A stretch of 64,000 bases of DNA from the NCBI RefSeq assembly GCF_000308835.1, contig NZ_BAGN01000182.1, positions 186,001 to 250,000 of the forward strand, written 5' to 3'. Positions within the stretch are counted from its first letter, which is position 1. Each line of letters begins with the position of its first letter. The position numbers and the translations under genes were made by a program. The DNA is from Nocardia vinacea NBRC 16497. GTDB lineage: Bacteria; Actinomycetota; Actinomycetes; Mycobacteriales; Mycobacteriaceae. Under the pieces are notes generated by a model. It was given only the letters and a program-made list of their open reading frames with translations. It searched no databases and was not told where the DNA came from. Positions 7,018 through 16,089 of the stretch are shown here, piece after piece.

Positions 7018-8973
7018 TCAGCGACGCGACTGCGCCAACTTCTCCAACATCGCGTTGTAGGCGGCGAGTTCGGAGTCTCCGTACTCGTCGTCCCTGCGAT
7101 CGGTGCGCACCGCGGTGCGGCGATCCTGGGCCACCCACTGCGTGAGCAGCGCACCGACCACGAGCAGGATCGGGATTTCGCCGGAGACCCAGGCAATTCC
7201 ACCGCCGACCCGCTGATCAGCCATCAGGTCCATATGCCAGGGCAACTGGAGTTGTTCGTAGAAGCGCGCGCCGATGACGGTATTCATCGACATCACCGCG
7301 ACGCCGAAGAAGGCGTGAAAAGGCATGATGGCGAACAACATACCGAGCCGACCGAGATGCGGCAGGCGGCGCGGACCCGGGTCGATGCCGATGATGGCCC
7401 AGTAGAACAGATAGCCGATGATCAGGAAGTGCACGTTCATCAGAACGTGCCCCCAGTGGAAGCGGATCAGGTTCTGGAACAGCGGCGTGAAGTACAGGCC
7501 GTAGAGCGAGAGCACGAATGCCGTGATCGCGGTGCCGGGGTGGGCCAGCACTGCGGTCGGGCGGGAGTGCAGAATCCACAGAACCCATTCGCGCACACCG
7601 GGAACCGCGCCCTTGGGTGCGGCGGGGACCGAGCGCAGCAGCAGGGTCACCGGCGCGCCGAGCACCAGCAGCACCGGTACGAACATATTGAGCACCATAT
7701 GCGTGATCATGTGCATGCTGAACATGGCGTAGCCATAGGTGCCGATGCCCGACGATGTCGAAATCAGCAGGGCCGCACAGCCGCTCGTCCACGACAGCGT
7801 GCGCCATGGCGACCAGACATCGCCGCGCTGCCGCAGCCGCAGCACCCCGGCGGCGTACAACGCGATACCGGCGAGAGCGGCGGTACCGAGGACGATATCG
7901 AAGCGCCAGATGGTCATCAGCCGCCAGAGGTCGGCCTGCCCCGGCAGATCGAAACCGAGGAACACCTCCTGCGCGGTGAACGAGCGATCGGCGAAGGCCG
8001 GAGCCGGTTGGACGGCCATCGACACCAGGGCGGCCGTCGCCACTACGGACAGCGCGCCGGTTCCTGAGATCAGGGTGCTCGAATCATGTTCGGCGGCAAT
8101 CCTTCTCAACATGATCGCGATGACGACGAACGACCCGGCGACCACCAGGGCGAGCCGACCGTAGCCGGTGCTGAACAGCGCCGACCATGGCAGCAGGATG
8201 GCACCGAGCACCAACCCGCTGGGCGTTGCCGCGGCGAGACACAACGACCCGATGAGCACGTATCGCCGAACCGCGGTCGCTACCCGGAAACCGTTCCGCC
8301 GCACCTGCGCCGCCACACACCACGCCAGCCCCGGCAGCACCGAGACCGCCAGTTGGAAGATGATCATCGCGCCGGTGCCGAAGTCGTGATTCGGCCCCTC
8401 CCCCGCATTGCCGACCATTGCGGGCGGTAGCACCGCGATCAGTGCCAGCACGGTCGGCACCACCAGTCCGGTCCACGCCAACGTCAGCCGCGTCACCAGC
8501 GCGACGACACCGGCCAGCACCGCGACCACGATCCAGGCCTTCGGCTTCTCGCTCGCATCGATCAGCACGCCGATCGCACCCCGCTCGAGCGCGGAACTCA
8601 TCGACAGCCCACCCACATTCGCCGCACTCACCGGGATCAGGACCAGCGCCGAGACGAACCACATCAGACTCGCCCGCTCCGCCACCCGGACCCCGGCATA
8701 CCCGTCCACGTCGACCCGACCGCGCGCGGTGACAACGGTGCAGCAGAGTGTGTAAATCATCGCGCCGAGGGTGAGCGCGCCCGCCAGCGCGGCGACCACC
8801 CGCAGCACGACATAGAGCAGGACATCCAGCAACCCGGGATAGGCGATACCCGCCGACCGGTAGGGCATATCGCCGACCGCGAGCACCGAAAGCAGCACGA
8901 GCGCACCGGCGACGAGCACCGCGATCAGCCAGAAGAGGCGGTCGGGCGAGCGCTTGACCTGCACGTATTCCAC
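7018..8973 (-). CDS. CopD/CtaG-like copper transport and oxidase-assembly membrane protein
   Basis: Polytopic membrane protein of about 651 residues. The N-terminal half has repeated hydrophobic helices of the CopD type; the C-terminal half contains a CtaG (caa3-type oxidase assembly) signature, SMHMITHMVLNMFVPVLLVLG, with clustered His and Met. This two-part layout is that of actinobacterial CtiP/Rv0102-like proteins, which are thought to move copper toward the cytochrome c oxidase. GTG at 8973 is preferred because GAGG lies 4 bases upstream on the coding strand; GTG at 8964 or an extension to 9081 cannot be excluded. It converges on the copper ATPase gene with one base between stops. Metal direction is inferred from family and context. 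Confidence 0.82.
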   Translation of the reverse strand: MEYVQVKRSPDRLFWLIAVLVAGALVLLSVLAVGDMPYRSAGIAYPGLLDVLLYVVLRVVAALAGALTLGAMIYTLCCTVVTARGRVDVDGYAGVRVAERASLMWFVSALVLIPVSAANVGGLSMSSALERGAIGVLIDASEKPKAWIVVAVLAGVVALVTRLTLAWTGLVVPTVLALIAVLPPAMVGNAGEGPNHDFGTGAMIIFQLAVSVLPGLAWCVAAQVRRNGFRVATAVRRYVLIGSLCLAAATPSGLVLGAILLPWSALFSTGYGRLALVVAGSFVVIAIMLRRIAAEHDSSTLISGTGALSVVATAALVSMAVQPAPAFADRSFTAQEVFLGFDLPGQADLWRLMTIWRFDIVLGTAALAGIALYAAGVLRLRQRGDVWSPWRTLSWTSGCAALLISTSSGIGTYGYAMFSMHMITHMVLNMFVPVLLVLGAPVTLLLRSVPAAPKGAVPGVREWVLWILHSRPTAVLAHPGTAITAFVLSLYGLYFTPLFQNLIRFHWGHVLMNVHFLIIGYLFYWAIIGIDPGPRRLPHLGRLGMLFAIMPFHAFFGVAVMSMNTVIGARFYEQLQLPWHMDLMADQRVGGGIAWVSGEIPILLVVGALLTQWVAQDRRTAVRTDRRDDEYGDSELAAYNAMLEKLAQSRR

Positions 8974-9105
8974 CAATCCTCGATAAAGGAGAGCTGCGAA
9001 GGGCAATGGATGTGCCAGCCCTCGCACACAGGTCGGTCGCGGCCCGATGCTAGTTCCCGGGCCGCGACCGGTGCGACGCACCTCACATGGTGAATCCGGC
9101 AGCCG

Positions 9106-9390
9106 TCACAGCCGGACGGCGACGGGGTACATAGTGCCGAAGGTGTCCGAGAGCGCACCGCAACCGGCGCAACGGAATCGCACGCCCATGGCGAAGAAAC
9201 CGTGGATGCGGAAATAGCAGGTGTCGCACATGAGGTCGACGCCGCTGCGCTGGCAGCAGGGGCGTTTGCGGATATGCCATTCGGCGCGATGTCGACAGGG
9301 CACGTTGTCGAAGCGGAAGGTGCAGCCGGGCAGTGCGTTGAGCGATTCGATGACATCTTCGAAAAACGTTGGGGCCGTTGCGGTATCCAT
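9106..9390 (-). CDS. Small cysteine-rich (zinc-ribbon-like) hypothetical protein
   Basis: Protein of 94 residues starting at ATG 9390, with a strong GGGAGG ribosome site about 7-8 bases upstream. It contains paired cysteines suited to zinc binding: RKRPCCQRSG, CDTC and CAGC, plus an upstream PCRHR. The CDTC and CAGC pairs are about 20 residues apart and look like one zinc ribbon. I do not recognise a named family. It lies between the CopD/CtaG-like gene and the P450 relic, all on the minus strand, but gaps of over 100 bp on both sides argue against a tight operon. Confidence 0.7.
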   Translation of the reverse strand: MDTATAPTFFEDVIESLNALPGCTFRFDNVPCRHRAEWHIRKRPCCQRSGVDLMCDTCYFRIHGFFAMGVRFRCAGCGALSDTFGTMYPVAVRL

Positions 9391-9514
9391 CGGCAATGCC
9401 CTCCCTGCGGCTCGATCCGAATGCGGTGACCATGCGCGTCCCCACACTCCGAACAATCGTTAGCCAAGCGTTAGCCGTTACTCGTGATATGCGGCACACC
9501 AACGTTGGCGGCGT

Positions 9515-10492
9515 TCAAAACGACACCGGATCTTGTCTGCGTGCGGAGCCGAGCGCAACCGGAATATGCTGGTAGCCACGCAAATTCGCCAATCCGCGGT
9601 GCGGCGCGTCACCCACGATCCGCAGATCCGGGAACCGCTCGTACAGAGTCCGCAGGGCGATCGCGCCCTCCATCCGGGCAAGGCTGGCGCCGAGGCAGGC
9701 GTGCACACCGCTGCTGAACGACAGGTGGTCCTTGGCATTCGGGCGGTCGATATCGAAGGTGTTCGGATCCGCGAATACCGCCGGATCCCGATTGGCGGAG
9801 CCGAGCAGCTGCGAGACCATCTCCCCTTCGGCGATCCGCACGCCCGCGATCTCGGTGTCACACAGGGCCGTTCGACTCGTCATCTGCACCGGACTGTCGA
9901 AGCGCAGCATCTCCTCGATCGCACCGGGCCAGCGTTCCGGATCGGCACGCAGCAGGTCGAGTTGGTCCGGATGCTGATGCAGCAGCATCGTCCCATTGCC
10001 GATCAGATTGACGGTCGTCTCGAAACCAGCGCCCGCGACAAGCGTTGCGGTGGCCATGAGTTCGGGCGCGCTCAGCTGACCGCCGATGGCGAGATCACTC
10101 AAAATATTGTCACCCGGATCGCTGCGCAGCCGCTCGATGTGCCCGACCAGGAAGTCCTGACTGCTCCGCAGCGCGGCCACCGCTCGACGGAACACCGACC
10201 ACGAAACCCCGATATCCAGCAGCGGTGCGCCCGCGTGCCCGACCTCGAGCATGAATTCGCGTTTCTCGGCGGGCACGCCCAGGATTTCGGTAATGATCGC
10301 GATCGGCAGCCGGACGGCGAAATCCCCGATCAGATCGGCCCGATCACGTCCGGCCAGACCGTCGAGCAGTTCGTCGGTCACCTCGACGATCCGGTCGTGC
10401 AGCCGGTCGACCGCGCGCGGGGTGAAGGCCTGCGCGACGGTTTTGCGGTATCTGGTGTGCTCCGGCGGGTCCCCAATTGACGTATTTTCACG
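9515..10492 (-). pseudogene. 5'-truncated cytochrome P450
   Basis: The open frame encodes most of a class I bacterial P450: the DPPEHTRYRK helix-C region, the I-helix AGAGFETT, the K-helix EEMLR and the heme loop FSSGVHACLGASLAR with the Cys ligand. About 325 residues are readable, against about 400 for the family. The reading frame is closed by an in-frame TAG at 10493-10495, just ahead of the DPPEH segment, so the first ~90 residues (helices A-B and substrate-recognition site 1) are missing. The ~160 bp left before the divergent ctaD gene cannot encode them. The only usable start is GTG 10381, which would remove helix C as well. I read it as a decaying relic, although a truncated product is possible. 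Confidence 0.75.
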
Positions 10493-10655
10493 CTACGGCG
10501 CGCGTCACCGGCGCACATCCCACCGTGGTCGCAGCCGGACTCATACCGTGGCAGCAGACATGACGGCGGCAATGGGGCAAAGCGCGCATGTCGGAGATCG
10601 AAAAGGCGCATAATCCGGACAAGGCTGCTCAGCGATCGGAAGGTGGCGACGGCCC

Positions 10656-12401
10656 GTGAGTACCACTACTCAACTCGAGGTAGTCCGGCCCTATCCGCAG
10701 CGGGTCGGGCCGAAGGGCTCCTATTTCTGGAAAATGATCACGACCACCGATCCGAAGGTGCTCGGGGTCATGTATCTGACCACCGCGATGACCTTCTTCT
10801 TCATCGGTGGTCTCATCGCGCTGCTGATGCGCGGCGAGCTGGCACGCCCAGGTATGCAGTTCCTGTCGACCGAGCAGTTCAACCAGCTGTTCACCATGCA
10901 CGGCACGATCATGCTGCTGTTCTATGCGACGCCGATCCTGTTCGGCTTCGCCAACTGCGTGCTGCCGCTGCAGATCGGTGCGCCGGATGTGGCGTTCCCC
11001 CGACTCAATGCCTTCAGCTACTGGCTGTACCTGTTCGGCGCGACCATCGCCACGGCGGGCTTCGTCACGCCCGGCGGCGCCGCCGACTTCGGCTGGACCG
11101 GCTACACGCCGCTGAGCACCATCGAGCACGCGCCAACAGCCGGCGCGGATCTGTGGATCATGGGCTTGGCGATCTCGGGTCTGGGCACCATTCTCGGCGG
11201 CGTCAATATGATCACCACGGTGATCTGCCTGCGCTGTCCGGGCATGACCATGTTCCGGATGCCGATCTTCACCTGGAATATCCTGGTCACCAGCATCCTG
11301 ATCCTGCTCGCCTTCCCGATTCTGACCGCCGCGCTGATGGCGCTGGCCTTCGACCGTCACCTCGGCGGGCATATCTACGATCCGGCCACCGGCGGCGTCC
11401 TGCTGTGGCAGCACCTGTTCTGGTTCTTCGGCCATCCCGAGGTGTATATCGTCGCGCTGCCGTTCTTCGGCATCGTCACCGAGATCTTCCCGGTCTTCAG
11501 CCGCAAGCCGCTATTCGGTTACACCACACTGGTTTACGCGACGCTGTCCATCGGCGCGCTGTCGATCGCGGTGTGGGCGCACCACATGTACGCCACCGGC
11601 GCCGTGCTGCTGCCGTACTTCTCGTTCATGACCTTCCTGATCGCCGTCCCGACCGGTGTGAAGTTCTTCAACTGGATCGGCACCATGTGGCGCGGCCAGC
11701 TGACCTTCGAGACGCCGATGCTGTTCTCGGTCGGCTTCCTGGTGACGTTCCTGTTCGGTGGTCTGTCCGGTGTCATCCTTGCCAGCCCGCCGCTGGACTT
11801 CCACGTCACCGACTCGTACTTCGTCGTCGCGCACTTCCACTACGTGCTCTTCGGCACCATCGTGTTCGCCACGTTCGCGGGCATCTATTTCTGGTTCCCG
11901 AAGATGACCGGCCGACTGCTCGACGAACGCCTCGGCAAGTGGCACTTCTGGACCACACTCGTCGGCTTCCACCTGACCTTCCTGGTGCAGCACTGGCTGG
12001 GTGCCGAAGGTATGCCGCGCCGCTACGCCGACTACCTGCCCGGCGACGGATTCACCGCGCTCAATACGGTTTCCACCATCGGCGCATTCGTCCTCGGTGC
12101 GTCGATGCTGCCGTTCATCTGGAACGTGTTCAAGAGCTACCGCTACGGCGAAGTGGTCACCGTCGATGATCCGTGGGGTTACGGCAACTCGCTGGAGTGG
12201 GCCACCACCTGCCCGCCGCCGCGGCACAACTTCTACGAGCTGCCGCGCATCCGTTCCGAGCGACCGGCATTCGAGCTGCACTATCCGCATATGGTCGACC
12301 GCATGCGCAGCGAATTGCACGTCGGCTGGGGCTCGGGCGCCAAACACGCCGCGGCGGTCTCGGAACAGCACACGGCGGAGGCTCCCGCGTCGGAGTCCTG
12401 A
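10656..12401 (+). CDS. ctaD: Cytochrome c oxidase subunit I (aa3 type)
   Basis: Catalytic heme-copper oxidase subunit of 581 residues that reduces O2 and pumps protons within the bc1-aa3 supercomplex. Visible ligands are the low-spin heme His in TMHGTIML, the CuB His with its cross-linked Tyr in WFFGHPEVYI, the two CuB His in WAHHMY, and the heme a3/heme a His pair in VAHFHYVLF. The GTG at 10656 follows GGAAGGTGG and gives the usual N terminus ending in a WKMITTTDPKVLG helix entry. The gene stands alone, without ctaC/ctaE, as is common in Mycobacteriales. Proximity to sigC, copper ATPase and CopD/CtaG genes suggests a copper-loading locus. It ends six bases before the convergent GT87 gene. 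Confidence 0.97.
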   Translation: MSTTTQLEVVRPYPQRVGPKGSYFWKMITTTDPKVLGVMYLTTAMTFFFIGGLIALLMRGELARPGMQFLSTEQFNQLFTMHGTIMLLFYATPILFGFANCVLPLQIGAPDVAFPRLNAFSYWLYLFGATIATAGFVTPGGAADFGWTGYTPLSTIEHAPTAGADLWIMGLAISGLGTILGGVNMITTVICLRCPGMTMFRMPIFTWNILVTSILILLAFPILTAALMALAFDRHLGGHIYDPATGGVLLWQHLFWFFGHPEVYIVALPFFGIVTEIFPVFSRKPLFGYTTLVYATLSIGALSIAVWAHHMYATGAVLLPYFSFMTFLIAVPTGVKFFNWIGTMWRGQLTFETPMLFSVGFLVTFLFGGLSGVILASPPLDFHVTDSYFVVAHFHYVLFGTIVFATFAGIYFWFPKMTGRLLDERLGKWHFWTTLVGFHLTFLVQHWLGAEGMPRRYADYLPGDGFTALNTVSTIGAFVLGASMLPFIWNVFKSYRYGEVVTVDDPWGYGNSLEWATTCPPPRHNFYELPRIRSERPAFELHYPHMVDRMRSELHVGWGSGAKHAAAVSEQHTAEAPASES

Positions 12402-12407
12402 CGCTGG

Positions 12408-13691
12408 TTACCGCGCGGCAGCTTCCTGTAGGTCAGCTGCCGACCGTCGCAGGTGAACAGCGGCGGCGGCGAACAACGCGAGCGTGAGCCAGATGTATCC
12501 GTTGTGGACGAGTGTCGTGAGGTGACTTCCCACGGGATAGTCGTAAATGCTGCTCATCGTCGGGTCGAAGAAGGCGATCACACCACCCGATGCGATTGCC
12601 ACTGCGATGAGCAGGCCGATCGACGCGACCACACCGCGCCTGCGCAAGGCGAGATCAGCCAGATAGACCAGCAGCGGTGCGAGCCAGACCCAGTGATGGA
12701 CCCAGCTGTACGGAGACACCGCGGTGGTGGTGAGTCCGACCAGTACCACCGCGGGCAGTTCGTTGCCGGTCAGCGACAGCCGCCGTGCCAGGTACAGGCA
12801 GGCCGCCGCGATGGCGAAAGCGCCTGCCAGCCAGAGCAATTGGTGCACACCCTCGACGCCGATGGTCCGCGCTAGCAGGCCGCGCAGAGATTCGTTGCGT
12901 GGATTCTCCGGCACACCGACGCGCTTGGGGTCGGCGAATGCACCGCTCCAGAAGGTCAGCGAATCCTTGGGCATGGCCGCGAGACCGATCAGAACGGTCG
13001 CCACGAACGCACCGATGGCCGTCCCAGCGGCCCGATACCTGCGGGTGACCAGCAGATAGACCACGAAGAAGGCGGGGGTGAGTTTGATGCCCGCCGCAAT
13101 CCCGGTCAGCACGCCCTTCCAGCGCGACGTATCCGGCAGTGCCATATCGGCGATGACCAGCAACAGCAGGAAGATATTGATCTGACCGAAGGCCATGGTC
13201 TCGCGCACCGGCTCGCACCACATCAGCAGTCCGGCGATCGGCACGCCCAGCAGCACCAGCCGCAGGTCGCGCCGATAGCCGAGCATCGACAGTGCCGCCC
13301 ACACCGACGCCGTCAGCATGGCGAAGTTGCCGAACGCACCGACATAGGTAAAGACATCACCGTGCAGATTGACCAGCGGCACGAACAGTAGCGCGGCGAA
13401 CGGTGTGTAGACGAACTCCCATACGCCGCGGGTGTGGCCCAGCAGGGGCGTGTCGTAGATGGAGGCGCCGTCGACCACCCGGTGCCCGGCGATCTGATAG
13501 ACGCCCAGATCCATCAGATGCATCATCACCTGCATCGTTTCGCGCACCTGGTGGATGTAGTACACACCGGCGACCATCCCGAGGACCGAGATCACCCAGA
13601 ACGCGGTTGTGGGGATGGTGCGGCGTTCGGGCTCGGTCGGTGCCGCGGTCGGCGCCGCCGCATTCTCGATCGTCGATACAGGCACGCTCAT
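12408..13691 (-). CDS. GT87-family polyprenyl-phosphate-mannose-dependent mannosyltransferase-like protein
   Basis: Polytopic membrane protein of 427 residues from ATG 13691. It has the GT87 (DUF2029) hallmark early in the protein, LMDLGVYQIAGHRVVDGASIYD, with the acidic residue expected at the catalytic extracytoplasmic loop, followed by about ten hydrophobic helices, including the GQINIFLLLLVI and GIAAGIKLTPAFFVVYLL segments typical of the family. Mycobacterial relatives (PimE, MptC) add mannose to phosphatidylinositol mannosides or lipoarabinomannan from polyprenyl-phosphomannose; the acceptor here is unknown. A longer frame to 13802 would overlap the divergent TetR gene and is disfavoured. 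Confidence 0.85.
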   Translation of the reverse strand: MSVPVSTIENAAAPTAAPTEPERRTIPTTAFWVISVLGMVAGVYYIHQVRETMQVMMHLMDLGVYQIAGHRVVDGASIYDTPLLGHTRGVWEFVYTPFAALLFVPLVNLHGDVFTYVGAFGNFAMLTASVWAALSMLGYRRDLRLVLLGVPIAGLLMWCEPVRETMAFGQINIFLLLLVIADMALPDTSRWKGVLTGIAAGIKLTPAFFVVYLLVTRRYRAAGTAIGAFVATVLIGLAAMPKDSLTFWSGAFADPKRVGVPENPRNESLRGLLARTIGVEGVHQLLWLAGAFAIAAACLYLARRLSLTGNELPAVVLVGLTTTAVSPYSWVHHWVWLAPLLVYLADLALRRRGVVASIGLLIAVAIASGGVIAFFDPTMSSIYDYPVGSHLTTLVHNGYIWLTLALFAAAAVHLRRSAADLQEAAAR

Positions 13692-13783
13692 CTCCCAGCG
13701 ATCGGGGTCCGGACTCGCCGCCCCACGGTAGTGGCACACCGCGTGCGGCGCACACCGCTCAGTAGGACCGGTACTGTCCTCGG

Positions 13784-14416
13784 ATGACTGCTGGCGGCTC
13801 ATCGCGGATGTACGACGGACGGCCCGTCGCCGACCGCCGTGCGCAGCGGCGAGAGCAGTTTCTGGCCGCCGCGGTCACGGTATTCGGGGAGAGCGGCTAC
13901 CAGAACAGTTCGATTACCGCGCTGTGCCGGGCGGCCGGACTGGCGCGCAGCCAGTTCTATGAGCATTTCGAGAACCGCGAGGATCTGTTGATCGCGGTGT
14001 ACGACCGGATCCAGACCGAGGCCAGGCAGGCGGTCACCGCCGCGACGGATGCGGCGGCGGCATCGGGTGATGCGGTCGGTCTGGCGCAGGCGGCGGTGCG
14101 GGCCTATGCGGAGTCGATCGGTCGTGACCCGCGCGTGGCCCGGATCGCGCATGTGGAGGTCGTCGGGGTCGGTGACCGCGTCGAGCAGCGCAGGATGGAG
14201 CAGCGGGCGCTGTGGATGGACTTCTTCGCGGACCAGATGCGGCGAGCGCTCGGACCCGATTTCGTGCCACCCGGTGGGTTTCACACCGCCGTGACCGGAT
14301 ACTTCGGCGCACTGCTCGCGCTGGTACACCAGTGGAGCACCGATGACGCGCAGACCGACCTCGCCGGCATCACCGAGGTACTGACCCGATTCCTGATCAG
14401 CCTGATGACACCGTGA
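13784..14416 (+). CDS. TetR/AcrR family transcriptional regulator
   Basis: DNA-binding repressor-type protein of 210 residues. The N-terminal helix-turn-helix is clear: RREQFLAAAVTVFGESGYQNSSITALCRAAGLARSQFYEHFENREDLL. The C-terminal half is a ligand-binding all-helical domain with no recognisable specificity. It is divergent from the GT87 gene (92 bp between starts) and converges on the FMN-dependent oxidase gene with one base between stops, so either may be a target. No clear operator was seen in the 92-bp gap. Confidence 0.9.
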   Translation: MTAGGSSRMYDGRPVADRRAQRREQFLAAAVTVFGESGYQNSSITALCRAAGLARSQFYEHFENREDLLIAVYDRIQTEARQAVTAATDAAAASGDAVGLAQAAVRAYAESIGRDPRVARIAHVEVVGVGDRVEQRRMEQRALWMDFFADQMRRALGPDFVPPGGFHTAVTGYFGALLALVHQWSTDDAQTDLAGITEVLTRFLISLMTP

Positions 14417-14417
14417 T

Positions 14418-15566
14418 TCAGCGCCTCGGCCGGATATTCTCGCGCACCGCCGCGATATCCGGATAGCCGTTGACCGCCATGAGCAGATCGGCCTCCGCCA
14501 GGATCATCCGCAGCACGTGCACCAGACCCGAAACCCCGCCCAGCGCAAGGCCGTACACGTACGGGCGGCCGATGCCGACCATCGTCGCACCCAGGCCGAG
14601 CGCCTTGATCACATCGCTGCCCGACCGCACACCGGAATCGAACAGCACCGGCACCCGGTCGGCGACGGCTTCGACCACCCCGGGCAGCGTCTCCAGCGAG
14701 CTGAGACCGCCATTGGCTTGGCGCCCACCGTGATTCGAGCAGAAGATGCCGTCGACGCCCGCATCGATCGCGCGGCGCGCGTCATCGGGATGGGAGATGC
14801 CCTTGAGGACGATCGGCAGTTCGGTCAGCGATCGAAGCCACTCGAGATCGTCCCAGGTGAGCGAATTTCCGAAGGTCTGCACCCAGTTCAGCACGATGGA
14901 CTGCGGATCGTCCGAGCCGACCATCTTCTGGAAGACGGGATCGGAGGTGTAGTTCTTCAGCACGTGCCCGCGCAGCTGCGGGAAGTTCCCGGTGGACAGA
15001 TCGCGTGGCCGCCAGCCCGGAACCCAGGTGTCCAAGGTGATTGTGATGCCGCGATATCCGGCGGCCTCGGCCCGGCTCACCAGACTCGCGGCCAGGTCTC
15101 GATTCTTCGGCGTGTACAGCTGGAAGAAGCTCGGCGTCGCACCGGCGTGGCCGATGACCTCCTCCAGCGGATCCTCCATGAGCGTCGAGAAGACCGCGGG
15201 CACACCGGATTTCGCCGCCGCCTCGGCAACCGCGATATCGCCGTGCTTATCGCCGACCAAGCCGATCACGCCGACCGGGGACATGAAGATCGGGCTGGGG
15301 AAGGTGAGTCCCCAGGCCTGCACCGACAGGTCGCGCTGCGTCGCACCGACGAGCATCCGCGGGACCACACCCCAGTCCTCGAACGCCTCGACATTGCGCC
15401 GCTGGGTCAGCTCGTCACCGGCTCCGCCCGCGATATAGGAGTACAGCGTTGCGGACAGTGCGGCCGAGGCCTTCGCCTCGAGCGTCGCGAAGTCCATCGG
15501 GAACTCCGGGGCATGCCCGCCGAGGGCCGCGAAGTAGATCTCGTTCTGATAGTCCGCGAACGCCAC
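14418..15566 (-). CDS. FMN-dependent alpha-hydroxy-acid oxidase (lactate 2-monooxygenase-like)
   Basis: TIM-barrel flavoprotein of 382 residues oxidising an L-2-hydroxy acid. Visible are the flavin/active-site segments PIFMSPVGVIGLV, FFQLYTPKNRDL, TLDTWVPGWRPRDL, LKGISHPDDARRAIDAGVDGI, the hallmark SNHGGRQ containing the catalytic His and substrate-binding Arg, and the phosphate-binding LFDSGVRSGSDVIKALGLGA. The WVPGWRPRDL stretch and long N terminus resemble lactate 2-monooxygenase more than bacterial LldD, but substrate cannot be fixed by eye. A small inverted repeat lies about 55-67 bp upstream of the start. Confidence 0.9.
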   Translation of the reverse strand: MAFADYQNEIYFAALGGHAPEFPMDFATLEAKASAALSATLYSYIAGGAGDELTQRRNVEAFEDWGVVPRMLVGATQRDLSVQAWGLTFPSPIFMSPVGVIGLVGDKHGDIAVAEAAAKSGVPAVFSTLMEDPLEEVIGHAGATPSFFQLYTPKNRDLAASLVSRAEAAGYRGITITLDTWVPGWRPRDLSTGNFPQLRGHVLKNYTSDPVFQKMVGSDDPQSIVLNWVQTFGNSLTWDDLEWLRSLTELPIVLKGISHPDDARRAIDAGVDGIFCSNHGGRQANGGLSSLETLPGVVEAVADRVPVLFDSGVRSGSDVIKALGLGATMVGIGRPYVYGLALGGVSGLVHVLRMILAEADLLMAVNGYPDIAAVRENIRPRR

Positions 15567-15620
15567 TGTTCTGCCCTTCGGTAGGGGTCGATCGGAGGGG
15601 TAGCCTCCGCTTGCCGGAAT

Positions 15621-15633
15621 ATTAGACGCTAAT
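15621..15633. promoter_or_regulatory. Inverted repeat upstream of the hydroxy-acid oxidase
   Basis: ATTAG-ACG-CTAAT, a perfect 5-bp inverted repeat with a 3-bp centre in an AT-rich patch, sits 55 bp upstream of the oxidase ATG. It resembles a TetR- or FadR-class half-site arrangement. The regulator is unknown; the TetR gene at 13784 is a candidate. Confidence 0.35.
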
Positions 15634-15824
15634 GTCCATGATCAACCGCGAAACATTCGACCACGGCACAGCGAAGGGGTCTGTGCGATGTGTGTCACAG
15701 TGGCGGGGTGTTCGAACCGTATGACCTGCGCATCGAGGTCCGATGGCCGTACCTGCTGTAGCGCGAGTAACCGCTGGAGCGACGGGTAATCCGGGAGCAG
15801 CTGACAGATTGTGAGAACCGCGCC

Positions 15825-16025
15825 GTGAATCTCGACTACCTCGATAGACCTGGTGACCACGACCTTCTGGTGGCTGGTCAGATCAAGAGCCCGCCACTAC
15901 GGCGCCTGGTGCAGCTGGCACTCGGACTATCCACCGAGTCCATGGACCTGCTCACGGCACTCACCGACCGATTACGAACCGCGGAGGGCGCGCTGGCCGA
16001 CCCGGCGACCAGCGGCGAATTCTAG
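15825..16025 (+). CDS. Possible remnant of a regulator gene
   Basis: A 66-residue frame from GTG 15825. Its second half (PPLRRLVQLALGLSTESMDLLTALTDRLRTAEG) is predicted helical and resembles the C-terminal tail of XRE-type regulators, but no helix-turn-helix precedes it and there is no convincing ribosome site. The remaining 15567-15824 and 16026-16089 hold no other gene that I can support. It could be the 3' end of a deleted gene or chance. Confidence 0.25.
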   Translation: MNLDYLDRPGDHDLLVAGQIKSPPLRRLVQLALGLSTESMDLLTALTDRLRTAEGALADPATSGEF

Positions 16026-16089
16026 ATCCCGCCGCGGACTGACTGTCCACGTCAGGCTTACATAGCCTCGAGCACTAGCATCGCGAGCT

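Noticed and set aside
10378..10611. Missing P450 N terminus in another frame upstream of 10492
   Set aside because: The frames between 10495 and ctaD show no P450 helix A-B features, and the space is too short for about 90 codons, so a simple frameshift cannot explain the truncation.
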